64,000 bases of DNA from Impatiens glandulifera (Eukaryota > Streptophyta > Magnoliopsida > Ericales > Balsaminaceae), in contig NC_061862.1 in the NCBI RefSeq assembly GCF_907164915.1, positions 77,122,218 through 77,186,217 of the forward strand, read 5' to 3'. Below are positions 1 to 10,570 of this stretch, piece by piece; position 1 is the stretch's first letter; each line of letters starts with the position of its first letter. Below the pieces are notes generated by a model. It was not told the DNA's origin and searched no databases. It saw only the letters and a program-made list of their open reading frames with translations. A program made the translations under genes and the position numbers.

Positions 1-117
1 CAATAGTTTATTTAAAAATATTGTAGAGCTAGAGCTAATTGACTAGACTTTATAGTATGTTTTAAATTTCTCTGTGCCACATTGATTATTTAAATTGATA
101 AAAAAAAAAACTCATAC

Positions 118-332
118 TAGGGGCTTGTTCGGTATGAGTTTTTTATCCATCAAATCAAATATTAGTTCACCCATTTTTATCCATCAAATCATTAACCAAA
201 ATACTAAAATACCCTATATTTTAAATTATTACTTTTTACTAAAAATAATCATCACCTACTCAAAATCATCACCAATCATTAATTTTTCTCCCTTCAGGTT
301 TTCAAAAAAACCCCAAACTGAACAAGTTCTAG
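118..332. mobile_element. Harbinger-like MITE candidate
   Basis: A 209-bp segment (121-329) has imperfect inverted ends: GGGCTTGTTC on the left and GAACAAGTTC on the right, with further complementarity inside (CGGTATG against the complement of CCAAACTG). It is flanked on both sides by TAG, a 3-bp target-site duplication of PIF/Harbinger size. It has no coding capacity; the 88-codon frame across it is chance. Class assignment is inferred from size, ends and TSD length only. Confidence 0.5.
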
Positions 333-795
333 GAGTTTGTTTAAAAAAAATTATTTATTAAAAAAATAATTATTTGAAGTTGTAATTAATTTGGTTATTA
401 TAATATATTTTTGTATTCAAATTTTAAATTATATAAAATAAAGTAAGAGTTTGTTGGGTTATAACTTATTTTAAATAAATTTTAGTTTATTTAAATAATA
501 TTGATTAATGATAATTTTGAGAATGTGATTTTTTAAATAAAAAGATTAAACTGTATTAATATATAATAATAAATATATATATATTAAATAAAAATATTTT
601 AATTAATAAATTAAGTGATATAATTAAAAAAATGATTAAAATAATATTTAATTATTATTAAATAAAAAAAACAAATCAGCCATTGATAAGATATAAGATT
701 TAAATTATAAAATAAAATTCAAAAATCCTAACATCAAACTAATCGAGCCCGAATTAATTATGATTTTATTTTAAATGTTTTAATAAAATTAATAA

Positions 796-836
<41 letters not shown>

Positions 837-2337
837 CTATATTATTTGCTAAACAAATACTAACCAAAACACTTAATTACTAAACTACATGTAACTAATC
901 AATAAAATAAATTATTTTCTTGTGAAGATTAGTTAGTTAGTATATTTAATTTTGATATATAATTCTATTTGTAATACATTATTAAAATATATAATAATTT
1001 TTACACTATTTACATATTTGGTCTTTTGATGTTGCATTATTTAGATTTTTTCTATTTTAAATTAAAAATTTATAAAATAAAGTAATATTATGATTAATGA
1101 ATTTAATAATTAAAATATTTAAATTCTTGATAAAAAATAAAAAATCTAGAAAACTCATTATCATAAAACCTCTAAACAATAATCACTTCATACCATATAA
1201 GCCCAAATCAAATAGATTAAATAAGCTCTCAAATTTCAATTGCACATTTGCACCACTAATATAATAAAAACATCAACTAAGGACATATAGAAAATAATGA
1301 AGATTATAGGTTTGATTGATTTTTTTAAAAATGATATATATATTAAAAAAATGATAAAAAAATATTTAAACATAACAATAAAGTATGACATGAAAAAATA
1401 AATTAATAAAAAAAAAGATTAAAAAAAAAACACAAACACGTTGTTCTATAGATATCGAGTTTGTAGGTTTCAAAATAACGATTAAATCCACGACCTACTC
1501 TACATAATTTTCAAAACGAATATTAGAAAACGTTATAATAATAACGTTATTAATGAAAAATATGAATTATTAGCATAAATAAATTGTAATTATGTATAAA
1601 ATATTTAATTATAAGGAATAGATAAAATTAAAAATATCTTAATATTTACCGAATAAGCACAATAATCTTAAAAAAAAAAATGAAATATATAAAACATATT
1701 TGAGCTTTTGTAAAATAAGCTAACTTTATAATAAACTAATTTCAAACTAGATCTACAACATTAGAAGTAATGGCTAGTACCAATCTAAGTACTTAACAAT
1801 AAAGGCTGGTTTGATTTTTAAAAAGTTGGAACAGACTATGACAGGTTTAGTTTGTTAATAGGAATTGCCAAATATATTTGATAATATTTATTTTATTTCC
1901 GTTTACATTTGATATATATTATTTAAAATTTTGAAAGGTGTTGATAAGTTAAACCACTAAAACAAAACAAAAAAAATTAAACTACTTTAGGTTATCTAGT
2001 TTATTCGTATTAAACAATAATGTATGATTTTATTTATATTAGTTTATAACGGGTTCAACTCAAACTAGCCTTAATTTTTTTTTTCTCTTTCTTTTGACAA
2101 ATACTCTCTTTAGTACAATTATTATTTTTAAATGGTACTTTTGTATAATTTCTTTTTCATTTCGTACAATTATTTTTTCAAACTAAGGAAAGTTTGATAA
2201 AAAATATGTAGGCAATGAAATTAAATATTGTAAAAAGACATCTAATATAGCATTAGAGGTTGGGTTTAAATTCTCTAATATCAATACTCTCAATCTAATT
2301 AGTTATACTTATTGATATAACTGAATTGAATTGGTAA
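333..2337. other. AT-rich intergenic DNA, no gene seen
   Basis: About 2 kb of AT-rich sequence with homopolymer runs and an (AT)n microsatellite at 801-830. No frame resembles a known protein and I see no RNA gene. Confidence 0.7.
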
Positions 2338-2845
2338 TCTATATATATATATATAATGATGCTTAATTTTCAAAGTGTCTGAATTGTCGGGTCGAGAGTT
2401 GTGATTAATTTGGATATATATGAGAGTAAATTGATATTTAGATCGGATTGTGGGTTGACCCGCCCATAAATTTAAAACGGTTAAAAATAAAATTAAAAAT
2501 GTTATGGGTATGTTTCGAACTTGCAACCTAACAAAAACACGTACAACCCTTAACCAACTAGACTAAAAAGACTTTATATTTTAATTTTTACACCAAATTT
2601 GATGAACGCGTGACGTTTTAACAATATAAGTTTAATTTTTTAACTAACTAATATATATATATATATAATGATGCTTAATTTTTAAAGTGTTCAGATTACC
2701 GGGTCGAAAGCTGTGATTAGTTTGAATATATATGTGAGAGTAAATGAATATTTGAGTCGGATTATGGGTTGACCCGCCCATAAATTTAAAACGGTTAAAA
2801 TTAAAATTAAAAATGTTATAGGTATATTTCAAGGGTAAATTAAAA
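2338..2845. repeat. Tandem ~300-bp dispersed repeat, copies A and B
   Basis: Copy A (about 2338-2645) begins with a TA run and AATGATGCTTAATTTT. It continues through GGGTTGACCCGCCCATAAA and a GCAACCTAACAAAAAC block and ends near TTAACTAACTAA. Copy B (about 2646-2845) restarts with the same TA run and is truncated after the GACCCGCCCATAAA block. A third copy in the opposite orientation lies at 30978-31310, and a short end fragment is near 49225-49275. It has no coding capacity. The terminal TA-run/AATGATGC structure might belong to a Helitron-like or other non-autonomous element, but I cannot classify it. Confidence 0.6.
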
Positions 2846-3902
2846 ATGCTATCACATTTTAACCGTAATTTTTTTTTCTCGATTTTTATATTAGCACGGG
2901 CTAAATTCTAGTTAATTTATAAAAATATATTATTGTTTTTTAAAATTTTAAATAGTTAACATATATGATTCAAAATATATTTCTTTTTAATTTTAGAAAA
3001 ACAACCCAATCTTAGATTCAATCTCTTACTTACAAAAACATATTTGATTATTTCATAAATTTATAAAATATTTTATTTTAATATATTTAGACATCGATTA
3101 TATGAAAAATGAATTTATATTATTTTGGTACTGTTTAACATTAAAGATAACTGAAAGGAAATAACAGTGAATAGCATCAAAAGTAATGACTAGAACCAAT
3201 TCAACCAAACTAAAGTACAATTCATTTAAGTGTATTTAATATTTAAGCTATTATAAAAGGTTTGAATAATTTGATATTTTTATTGATGATTTTGTGATGT
3301 AATATGAATTTTAGTTAGATTAAACCAAAAAATATGTAATTGTTCAATTGCAAATGCTTCTTAATAATTTTTATTATAATATATACCTAAGCTAATTTAA
3401 GAATAAACATTATATAATAATTTCAACCAACTAATATAAACTTTTTCCCTTCAATTCCAATCTTAGGATAATAAGTGATTAGTTTATTTTTTAAAATATT
3501 TTATTAAAAGTGAATTTTAAATAAAACATGTTAATACAAAATTCAATATTTTTCTGCAAAAAGATTAGATAATAGTAATAGACTAAACACAAAACTATAA
3601 CTCACACAATTAGGAGGTGCAAGATACTTGGGCCTGGGGCCCAAAATAGTTTTAATTCATGTTATAAGAACTATTACATATTTGGGCTTTGATCCATTCC
3701 AATTACATATTTGTTAACATTTTATCATTGTTTACTTATTACTTTTTTTTAGTAAGTTGTTTAGCTTTGTAATTATAACTTTTTACTTGAACTATTATAT
3801 TATTTATTTTCCAATTAAAGAATTTATTATATTATTTGTTTATTGCTGATATTGAAAGATTATTGGTTGAGATGATAATTAAGATCTAATATAACTGAGA
3901 GG
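2846..3902. other. AT-rich intergenic DNA, no gene seen
   Basis: No recognisable coding or RNA feature. It is low-complexity AT-rich sequence between the tandem repeat and the LINE region. Confidence 0.6.
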
Positions 3903-4340
3903 GTGATTCAGATGAACGAGAATGAATTGAATGAGTTAATAGTTTTTCGTGAGCCTGAGATGGAGCATCCATCTTCACACGTCTCGGGTTGCGATGATTT
4001 CCCGACTGTTAAAAAAATGAAGAGTAGGCAGATGGTGGTATATCAAGAGGTGAGTTCATCAACTCATCGTCCTATTTTGGATTTGTTGTTCGAGAAAGAA
4101 ACGATTGATGAGGTAGAAAATAAATTATGGTCTCCTGTAGAAGATATAATCCAAGTCAATCATATTAGAACACTTTATCATGAGATTAATGTTCTTGAAT
4201 CACTAGTTTTCATTCACGATGTGTCTGATGAGGAATCAATGCTTTCAGAGTCAAATTGTAATGTCAACGAGTATATCCAAGTAGGATTCTTGACACATAA
4301 TATGACGATGGATGAAAACAAATCCCCCATATCAGACTAA
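3903..4340 (+). pseudogene. Unidentified 145-codon open frame upstream of LINE endonuclease
   Basis: This open frame has ordinary amino-acid composition and is acidic (many Glu/Asp), unlike the AT-driven frames around it. That suggests it was once coding. I do not recognise a domain. It sits directly upstream of, and on the same strand as, the LINE endonuclease remains starting near 4540, so it may be part of the LINE leader or ORF1 region. It could equally be a fragment of an unrelated gene. No splice context or start-site evidence supports a functional gene. Confidence 0.3.
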
Positions 4341-4539
4341 AGTGTGGCCTAATGTGCACGAGATTCCACCCCTCCCGTATACTTTTCACCCAAGTCCTTC
4401 TTCATCAAAAACTATCAATATTGCTAGTTGAATAAGCTAAATAATCTATTGTAGGGTTATATGCAAGTATGAAATCGTGTCTCGAAACCAAGAAAGGGTT
4501 ATTTCGACTATATTTTATCAATTATTGAAAAGTTTATTG

Positions 4540-5608
4540 TTTTGAACGTTTATGGATTAAATTATGGTGTGAAGAGAGATATCATTAAGTCATTAATGAG
4601 ATATCACATGGATTAAATTGTGGTATATATTATTTTAATGAGACTAAAATTCGGAAGATAGATTAGTGGATCGTTAGGGATCTATGTAATTGAGAGTTGT
4701 GTGGTTGGGAGACTCTTGATTCTATAGGGGCGTCGGGTGGAGTTATTGTTGCATGGAATGAAGAAATGCATGAGAAAATTGATGTTAATCTTAGTTAATC
4801 TTTAATTAAGAAATTGAAAGGATAATTTATGATAGGTAATTTATACGGACTATTGACCGGTTCTTTCACAATTTAAAGCAGAGTTCTTTAATGAGATGAA
4901 AATGTGGCTAGTTTATAGGACTTACCAATTATATTTGCGGGAGACGTGAACAAAGTTAGATTCCCGTCTAAAAGAAATGGTCAAATAGGCATAATAGCCT
5001 AATGCGTGAGTTTTCAGAGACAATTGAAGAACTTGGACGTATCGATTTGCCTTTGGAAGGTGGACTATCGAACTTGGACAATTTATGAGAGGTAATGGCA
5101 ATGTGGTTCACGTTCATTCTCGTATCGACATGGAGTTAAAAGGTGAATCAATTTTTCGAGGGTTTTCTAATATATTTCAAAAGTTTTTTCCATGGAGTTA
5201 TTCAGATCACCGACCAATCTTGATGGAGCGCCGAATGATGGAGAGAACATGTCAAATATTTATATTCGAAAATAAATGGTTGATCAAAGAAGACTTTATA
5301 CCGCATGTGAAATTATTGTGGGTGAATAACACATCGGTTGGTTCTCCATTGAGTAACCTCTTTATGAACTTAAGGAATTTGCGTAATCTTCTCAAAAGTT
5401 GGTTCGTGAGAGATCGTGCTTTACTTTGTGCTAAAATCAACGACTTGTGTAATGAAATTAATGTCATTGACGGGATGAGGAGATTCGTGAACTCTCTACA
5501 GAGGAGGTTAATTCTCGGATTCAAATTGTTAGCAAGTTGCTTGATATCTATAATGAGGAAGAAATTGGGGCACGCCATCAAAATAAAGTGTTGTGATCGG
5601 TGCTACCA
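4540..5608 (+). pseudogene. LINE endonuclease domain remnant
   Basis: Frame-shifted translation shows endonuclease/exonuclease/phosphatase-type landmarks in order. These are a GLN..VKRDIIKSL segment near 4560, ETKIRKID, then DSIGASGGVIVAWNE near 4720-4760, AGDVNKVRFPSKRNG (the GDFN-like motif) near 4935-4985, and SDHRPIL near 5205-5220, which carries the catalytic Asp-His pair. An open stretch of 175 codons (5085-5612) covers the end of the domain and the linker to RT. In the intact family this domain nicks target DNA to prime reverse transcription. Here several in-frame stops and shifts inactivate it. Confidence 0.8.
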
Positions 5609-7081
5609 ATAGAGATTAAGTCTGAATATTGTTAACAGTTTACGATAAACTCTTCGATAATAATCCTGTGAGAGATTAATATTTGTTTTCATTCTTCGCA
5701 AATCCTCCAAACTCTTGAAACATATTTAAGTGCGGAACTATTCGTTGGATTTGAAGCTTTAGACAACTGAATGCAAATGACAGAAAGTAAAGAACACAAG
5801 GACTTTTATGGATGTTCGGAGATAAAACTCCCACGTCACCCTTTCTTCCACAACCGGAAGGATATCCGCTAAAGACTTTGAATCAAATATAACTCATTGA
5901 TCTAGCTAACTCTATGTTGAACAGAACAACCTCTGTTCAATTTACAATACTGAGGTTTCTCACATAAAAGATAGTATGTAATTGCAATATGCTCACAGTT
6001 AAACATTAAGAGAGATTTTTATGTATGTATTAAGAAGAGTGTTTTTCAGACGGACAGTTTGACCGTTGTTCTTGAGCTTCTATATATAGTTGAAGTGCAC
6101 AAACAGTCGAATATTCTTTGTGGACACGTGGAATGTGTCCGTTGGACGGCCTCCTCTTGGTACGAAAGTACAACAAACTCTGAGAATTTGGATCGTGGCC
6201 GTACCGAACAAGTAGTGCGCCGAATATTCTCTAATCTTGTCCTGTACTGGAAAGGTAATTGAGAGATATTCGCGTACGTGACATTCATTCATTTGATGAA
6301 ATTAGCTGGATTGTCAAATTGTTGAAAGAAATGGAACAAACAGTTAAATGATCGTGGTTAGACGAATGCTTCCTTCAGACAGCTGCTAAAGAAAGGCATC
6401 ATACGTTCTTCTTTAGACCGCGTCTAAAGGAGTTAGACGTCCTCTTCTAACTACGCATTCGTTTAGACAGCGTCTAAAGAAGTTAGACGACCTCGTCTAA
6501 CTACGTTTCCTTTTAGACCGCTTTTAAAGGAGTTAGACGTCCTCGTCTAACTACGCTTTCCTTTAGACCACGTCTAAAGGAGTTAGACGCCCTCGTCTAA
6601 CTACACTTTCCTTTAGACCGCGTCTAATGGAGTTATACTATCTTGTCTAACTATGTTTCCCTTTAAACAATATCTAAAGGAGTTAGACTACCTCGTCTAA
6701 CTACATTTCCCTTTAGACAACATCTAAAAGAGTTAGACTACCTCGTCTAACTATGTTTCCCTTTAGACAATATCTAAAGGAGTTAGACTACCTCGTCTAA
6801 CTATGTTTCCCTTTAGAGAGCGTCTAAAGGAGTTAGACTACCTCGTCTAACTACGTTAAACTTCTAAGACTACCTGCTTTAGACAGTGTCTAAAGTAGCA
6901 AAGTCTTTTAGATTTGTTTCTACACAAAACAAATAGACAACTTAGCTTGATCATATTAACATCATCAAAATTATGTTCCAAGCCATAACCATCTTTTATG
7001 TTCTTTTTAAAATTAATTAAACTTTTTCTTTCTTAATTAACTTTCTTTCTTTCTTTGTTTTAATTTTCCCTACATAGAGAT
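5609..7081. mobile_element. 1.46-kb insertion splitting the LINE, unclassified
   Basis: LINE coding similarity stops near 5605 (..HQNKVL..SVL) and resumes at 7088 (LRVEDRNTKFFH), at adjacent positions of the family consensus, so the DNA between is inserted. The word ATAGAGAT occurs at both edges (5609-5616 and 7074-7081) and may be an 8-bp target-site duplication. The inserted part includes a TATATATAG promoter-like box near 6080 and a 50-bp tandem array (6412-6861). A solo LTR or a non-autonomous element are both possible. The class is not established. Confidence 0.45.
6412..6861. repeat. Nine-unit 50-bp tandem array of hairpin-forming repeats
   Basis: The TTTAGAC anchor (with variants) recurs at 6412, 6462, 6512, 6562, 6612, 6662, 6712, 6762 and 6812, exactly 50 bp apart. 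Each unit contains two short inverted repeats: TTTAGAC..GTCTAAA, and GTTAGAC..GTCTAAC around a CTCG or CCTC centre. A degenerate partial unit follows at 6876-6895. Unit-to-unit divergence is highest in the middle. It has no coding meaning and lies inside the insertion that splits the LINE. Confidence 0.9.
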
Positions 7082-7084
7082 ACA

Positions 7085-8140
7085 TAGTTAAGAGTCGAAG
7101 ATAGAAACACCAAGTTTTTCCATGGAATCTCTAACACGCAAGCAAAAATAATATGATTAATTTGATCTCGATCGAGGGAGAAGTTCATGATAGTGAACCT
7201 GAAATCTCTATGAGTATGTCAAATTCTATAAGGGTTTGTTTAAGGAACCATTTAAGGTCATACCTAAATAGAATGATATAAATTTTGATTCAATTAGTAC
7301 AACGCAAAAAGATATATTGGAAGCTCGTTTTACGTTAGATGAGGTTGAGGAGGTCATTAAGGGATGTGGAAGTGATAAAGAGCAGGAATGCGATGAGTTA
7401 CTTTGGTATTTTAAGAAGGCATGGCCTTTCCTTAATACTGGAATTATGAAGCAATTAATCATTTTTATTATTTGACTAGAGTTGGAACTCTACTTTGATA
7501 TGTATATTCGTAAAACTTCAGAGACTATTGATGTGAAGAACTTTAGGCCTATCAGTCTCATTTTGTCTTTTTATAAGATTGCCGCAAAATACCCCACCAA
7601 TGTAGCCTAGTGGTAAGAGTTGGCTTAAAAGACCAAAATGTCACGGGTTCGATTCCATCTAGAAGCGTTTTGAGTTTAAGTGGGGAACCATGGTTGTGGG
7701 GTGTCATGCTAGTTCTCCTTTAATTAAAAAAAAATAAGATTATCGCAAAATGTTTGGCCAACAAGTTGCAGAGTGTATTACAAACGGTCATATCTAGTAA
7801 TTAGATGACGTTTGTCAAAGGTAGTCAAATCTATGATGAAGTATTAATAGTCAATGAGTGCATTGACTCAGCTAATTCAAAAGTTAAAAAATTTATTTTT
7901 GTCATGTTAGACATAAAAAAAGCTTATGATCATGTCAATTGAGAGTTTTTGTTTGATGTAATGGACAAAATGAGAATGAGTGCGAAATGGATTGGTTGGA
8001 TTAGATATTGTGTCTCGTCGGTTAAGTTTTATATCACTGTTAATGGGAGTTCTCAGGGATTTTTCGAGATCTCTAAAGGGATCAGACATGGTGATTTACT
8101 CTCTTTTGTTTGTTTGTCATTATTATAGAAGCTCTCTAAA
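7085..8140 (+). pseudogene. LINE reverse transcriptase domain remnant
   Basis: The translated remains run in order. They are RNTKFFHGISN (7100s), a FYKGLFKEPF segment (about 7215), FTLDEVEEVIKGCGSDKEQECDE (cf. the usual GSDKAPGPDG), NFRPISL followed by YKIAAK (7540-7590), and, after the SINE, IIAKCLANKLQSVLQ. Next come TFVKGSQIYDEVLIVNE, FVMLDIKKAYDHVN (the first catalytic Asp region) and a GIRHGDLLSF segment near 8085. The YADD-type motif region is decayed to LLFVND near 8225. Stops within the domain and the SINE insertion show it is dead. Confidence 0.85.
7591..7733 (+). mobile_element. tRNA-derived SINE with target-site duplications
   Basis: A 143-bp element carries RNA polymerase III promoter boxes: A box TAGCCTAGTGGTAAGAG at 7603-7619 and B box GGGTTCGATTCC at 7645-7656. 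It ends in a short A-rich tail. It is flanked by 18-bp direct repeats, ATAAGATTGCCGCAAAAT at 7573-7590 and ATAAGATTATCGCAAAAT at 7734-7751 (16 of 18 identical). Removing it and one repeat restores the LINE reading YKI-AKCLANKL. It is the best-preserved of several related copies in this window. Confidence 0.9.
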
Positions 8141-8269
8141 AATGATGGTTTTCGCATAAAACTCAGGACTCATCCATGGAGTGAGTTGTGGATCAAGAAG
8201 ATAACATTTTACCATATCACATTTGCTTTTTGTTAATGACAAGCTCTGCATGGTTCAGTCTATATACAT

Positions 8270-9560
8270 AGATTTTAAACACTTTCAAGATATTTAAAAT
8301 GAATATTTGGTACATGTTCCGGTCTCCGAGTTAATCTTAATAAGTTAACATTTTTTCTCAAATTCTGTTTCGAAAAGAAGATGGATGAGATTGACAAATG
8401 TATTGGGGTTTAAAATTAGTAGTCTTCCGTCAACATATCTTGGTATGCCATTGGATGCTAAATTACGATCCAAGGTCTCTTGGGACCCGATTATCACTAA
8501 AATGGAGTGTAAACTATATAAATAGAAAAGTAAATAATCTTAAAATGGGGTCAACTAATCCTCAATATGAGCGTGTTGTCATATATGCCCACATATATGA
8601 TGTATTTATTCATTCTCACAAGAGTGTGGGGTTGAAAATGGAGAGAATAACGTATAATTTTTTATAGGTATTTCCTAACTCATCATTTTGTCATCTAGTT
8701 AATTGGGATAAAGTTAAATGTTTTATTGATCAAGGAAGGTTTGAATATTCGAAATCTTATTTCCTTTAATAAAGCTATTTTACCAAAATGGTGTAATAGA
8801 TATACAACGGAGTCAAATAGTCTTTGGACATCGATAATCAGATGTAAGTATGATCACGATTGGTCTAGTTGTTCACAAAAATATCTAATTATCCAACGGA
8901 GTGTAAAATTTGGAGGGGAATTTATTCTATATGAAATTTTTTTGTGAGCAGTCTAGATTCATTGTGGGGGTTGGTTCTCGATTAGTTTTTGGGATGACAT
9001 TTGGTGTAATGTCAAAAATCTACGACGTATCATTAACTTTATTCCATTGTTATATGTAGAAATACCATAGTTAATGACATGTTTGATCCTCGGTCTAGTT
9101 GTTTCACTAGTCGAATTAGATATAGAAAAAAATTAAATAGTATGGAGACTTCGTCCCATAATAGAGTTTTACTTTATGTATGAGGCAAATAAGTGTCCCC
9201 GTTTGAACAAGACGTTATGCGATGGGAAGATATGGATAACTTCCGTATGTGACATTTCTATAAGTTATCCGCTAAGATGATTTCATATAATTTTTGTTGG
9301 GAAAAACTTTGGGAGTCAAAGATTTCATCTAAGATCTTGTTTTTTGGAAGGAGCGTTATTCGCGGTGGAATTCTTACGGATGATATGTGCATGAAAAAAA
9401 TATGTATTTTGGCTAGTTGTATGTGTCACGAAGATGTTGAATCGATAACTCACTTACTTTTGTATTGTCGATGAGTGACTAGTATTTAAAGACTTTTGTG
9501 GAATATTACTGAGATTCATTGGGTGATGTTTGAGCCTTTAGGTAGTTGTTGACAAGTTTG
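8270..9560 (+). pseudogene. LINE RT C-terminal part with zinc-binding domain remnant
   Basis: Frame-shifted translation gives LGFKISSLPSTYLGMPLDAKL (8400-8465) followed by WDPIITKMECKLYK, a decayed stretch, then LNIRNLISFNKAILPKWCNR (8735-8790) with LWTSIIRCKY. These match the plant LINE region following RT. An open 65-codon stretch at 9277-9474 (WEKLWESKISSKILFF..., CMCHEDVESITHLLLYC) is the RVT zinc-binding domain with its Cys/His residues. Residual tail similarity (VFKDFCGILLRFIG) continues to about 9530. Multiple stops are present. Confidence 0.8.
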
Positions 9561-10012
9561 ATTTGATGCGACTAATACAACATGGCTACATATTTGGGTT
9601 AACTTCTTAACTATACATGTTGATTTTAACTACTTAAAAAACTGGTTTGTAGAGTTTTAACTAATACATTAAAGTTTAAACTAATACATTAAAGTTTTAG
9701 GGTTTTAACTATAAATGATACAATGAAGTTTTAAGGATTTAAATTGATACTAGTTTTTATAATTTATTGAAGTTTAATTGATACATGATTTAACTATACA
9801 ATCTACTTGAAGGGATTACGTATGAGTGGTTTACTCATTAATGTGTTTTACAATAATAAAAAAGCATGAGAATATTATTTACCTACTCCTAAATCCAATA
9901 AGAACAAAGATTTCTTAAAAAACTAATTACAGACGTCTGTCTTGCTTAGCAAAAATATCATGAGAATATTATTTACTAAGAAAACTAGTTACAAACACGT
10001 TACGTTTTATAG

Positions 10013-10187
10013 GCACATACACGCACACGTACACGCACACGCACACGTACACGTACACGCACACGTACACGCACACGCACACGCACACGCACACGCACAC
10101 GCACACGCACACGCACACGCACACGCACATGTACACATACACGTACACGTACACGTACACGTACACGTACACGTACATATACATATG
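10013..10187. repeat. 175-bp alternating purine-pyrimidine (CACGCA/CACGTA) microsatellite
   Basis: Unbroken R-Y alternation runs from 10013 to 10187, built of 6-bp CACGCA and CACGTA units and ending in CATATACATATG. Its three translations produce His-Ala/His-Val or Cys-Val/Cys-Thr repeats, so the long frames overlapping it on both strands are products of the repeat. Long CA/CG alternation is the classic left-handed (Z) DNA-prone sequence type. Confidence 0.9.
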
Positions 10188-10570
10188 AGTAATGATATAG
10201 AGCAAGAATTTGATATCATGATTGATATTGGGAATGATGTGTCAACATGTGATCAGAGTTGGAAAATGTATTTCTCTCTCCTATTAGATTTTAATTCAAT
10301 CACGTGTTACCACATTATTCCCGACACCATTTATGACATCAAATTCTCGTTTTCTATCATTACTCATATATATATACCTTTTATTCAGCATTTTCGTGTT
10401 TTCTTGTGTTTGATCATTTATTATAGTCGTCTAGTAGTAGTTTGACGACTACCATATTCTTCAATTGATCATTCTTGAGATGATTAGGAATTTGGGATAT
10501 ACAAATACCGATAATAATAAATTATATTACTATTTACCTAGTGAATACTCGAGCAAACATTGTTTATTGA

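Larger units (their letters stand above)
4440..9560 (+). mobile_element. Decayed plant LINE (non-LTR retrotransposon), interrupted
   Basis: Conceptual translation, allowing frameshifts and stops, gives the domain order of a plant L1-type ORF2: endonuclease (about 4540-5608), reverse transcriptase (7085-8140), RT thumb region and RVT zinc-binding domain (8270-9560). The body is split by a roughly 1.46-kb insertion between about 5609 and 7081 and by a SINE at 7591-7733. Many stops and frameshifts make it non-functional. No intact 3' tail or target-site duplication of the LINE itself was identified. Confidence 0.85.

Noticed and set aside
6412..6861. Regular 50-bp repeats as a CRISPR array
   Set aside because: The repeats abut with no unique spacers, the DNA is plant nuclear sequence and no cas genes are present. 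It is a minisatellite.
7603..7656. A tRNA gene
   Set aside because: A and B boxes are present, but the cloverleaf arms do not pair, and the 143-bp unit with A-rich tail and target duplications is a SINE.
9942..10445. 167-codon His/Ala/Val-rich frame, and Cys/Val-rich frames on the other strand, as a protein gene
   Set aside because: The composition is entirely produced by the CACGCA/CACGTA microsatellite, and the rest shows no similarity or splice context.
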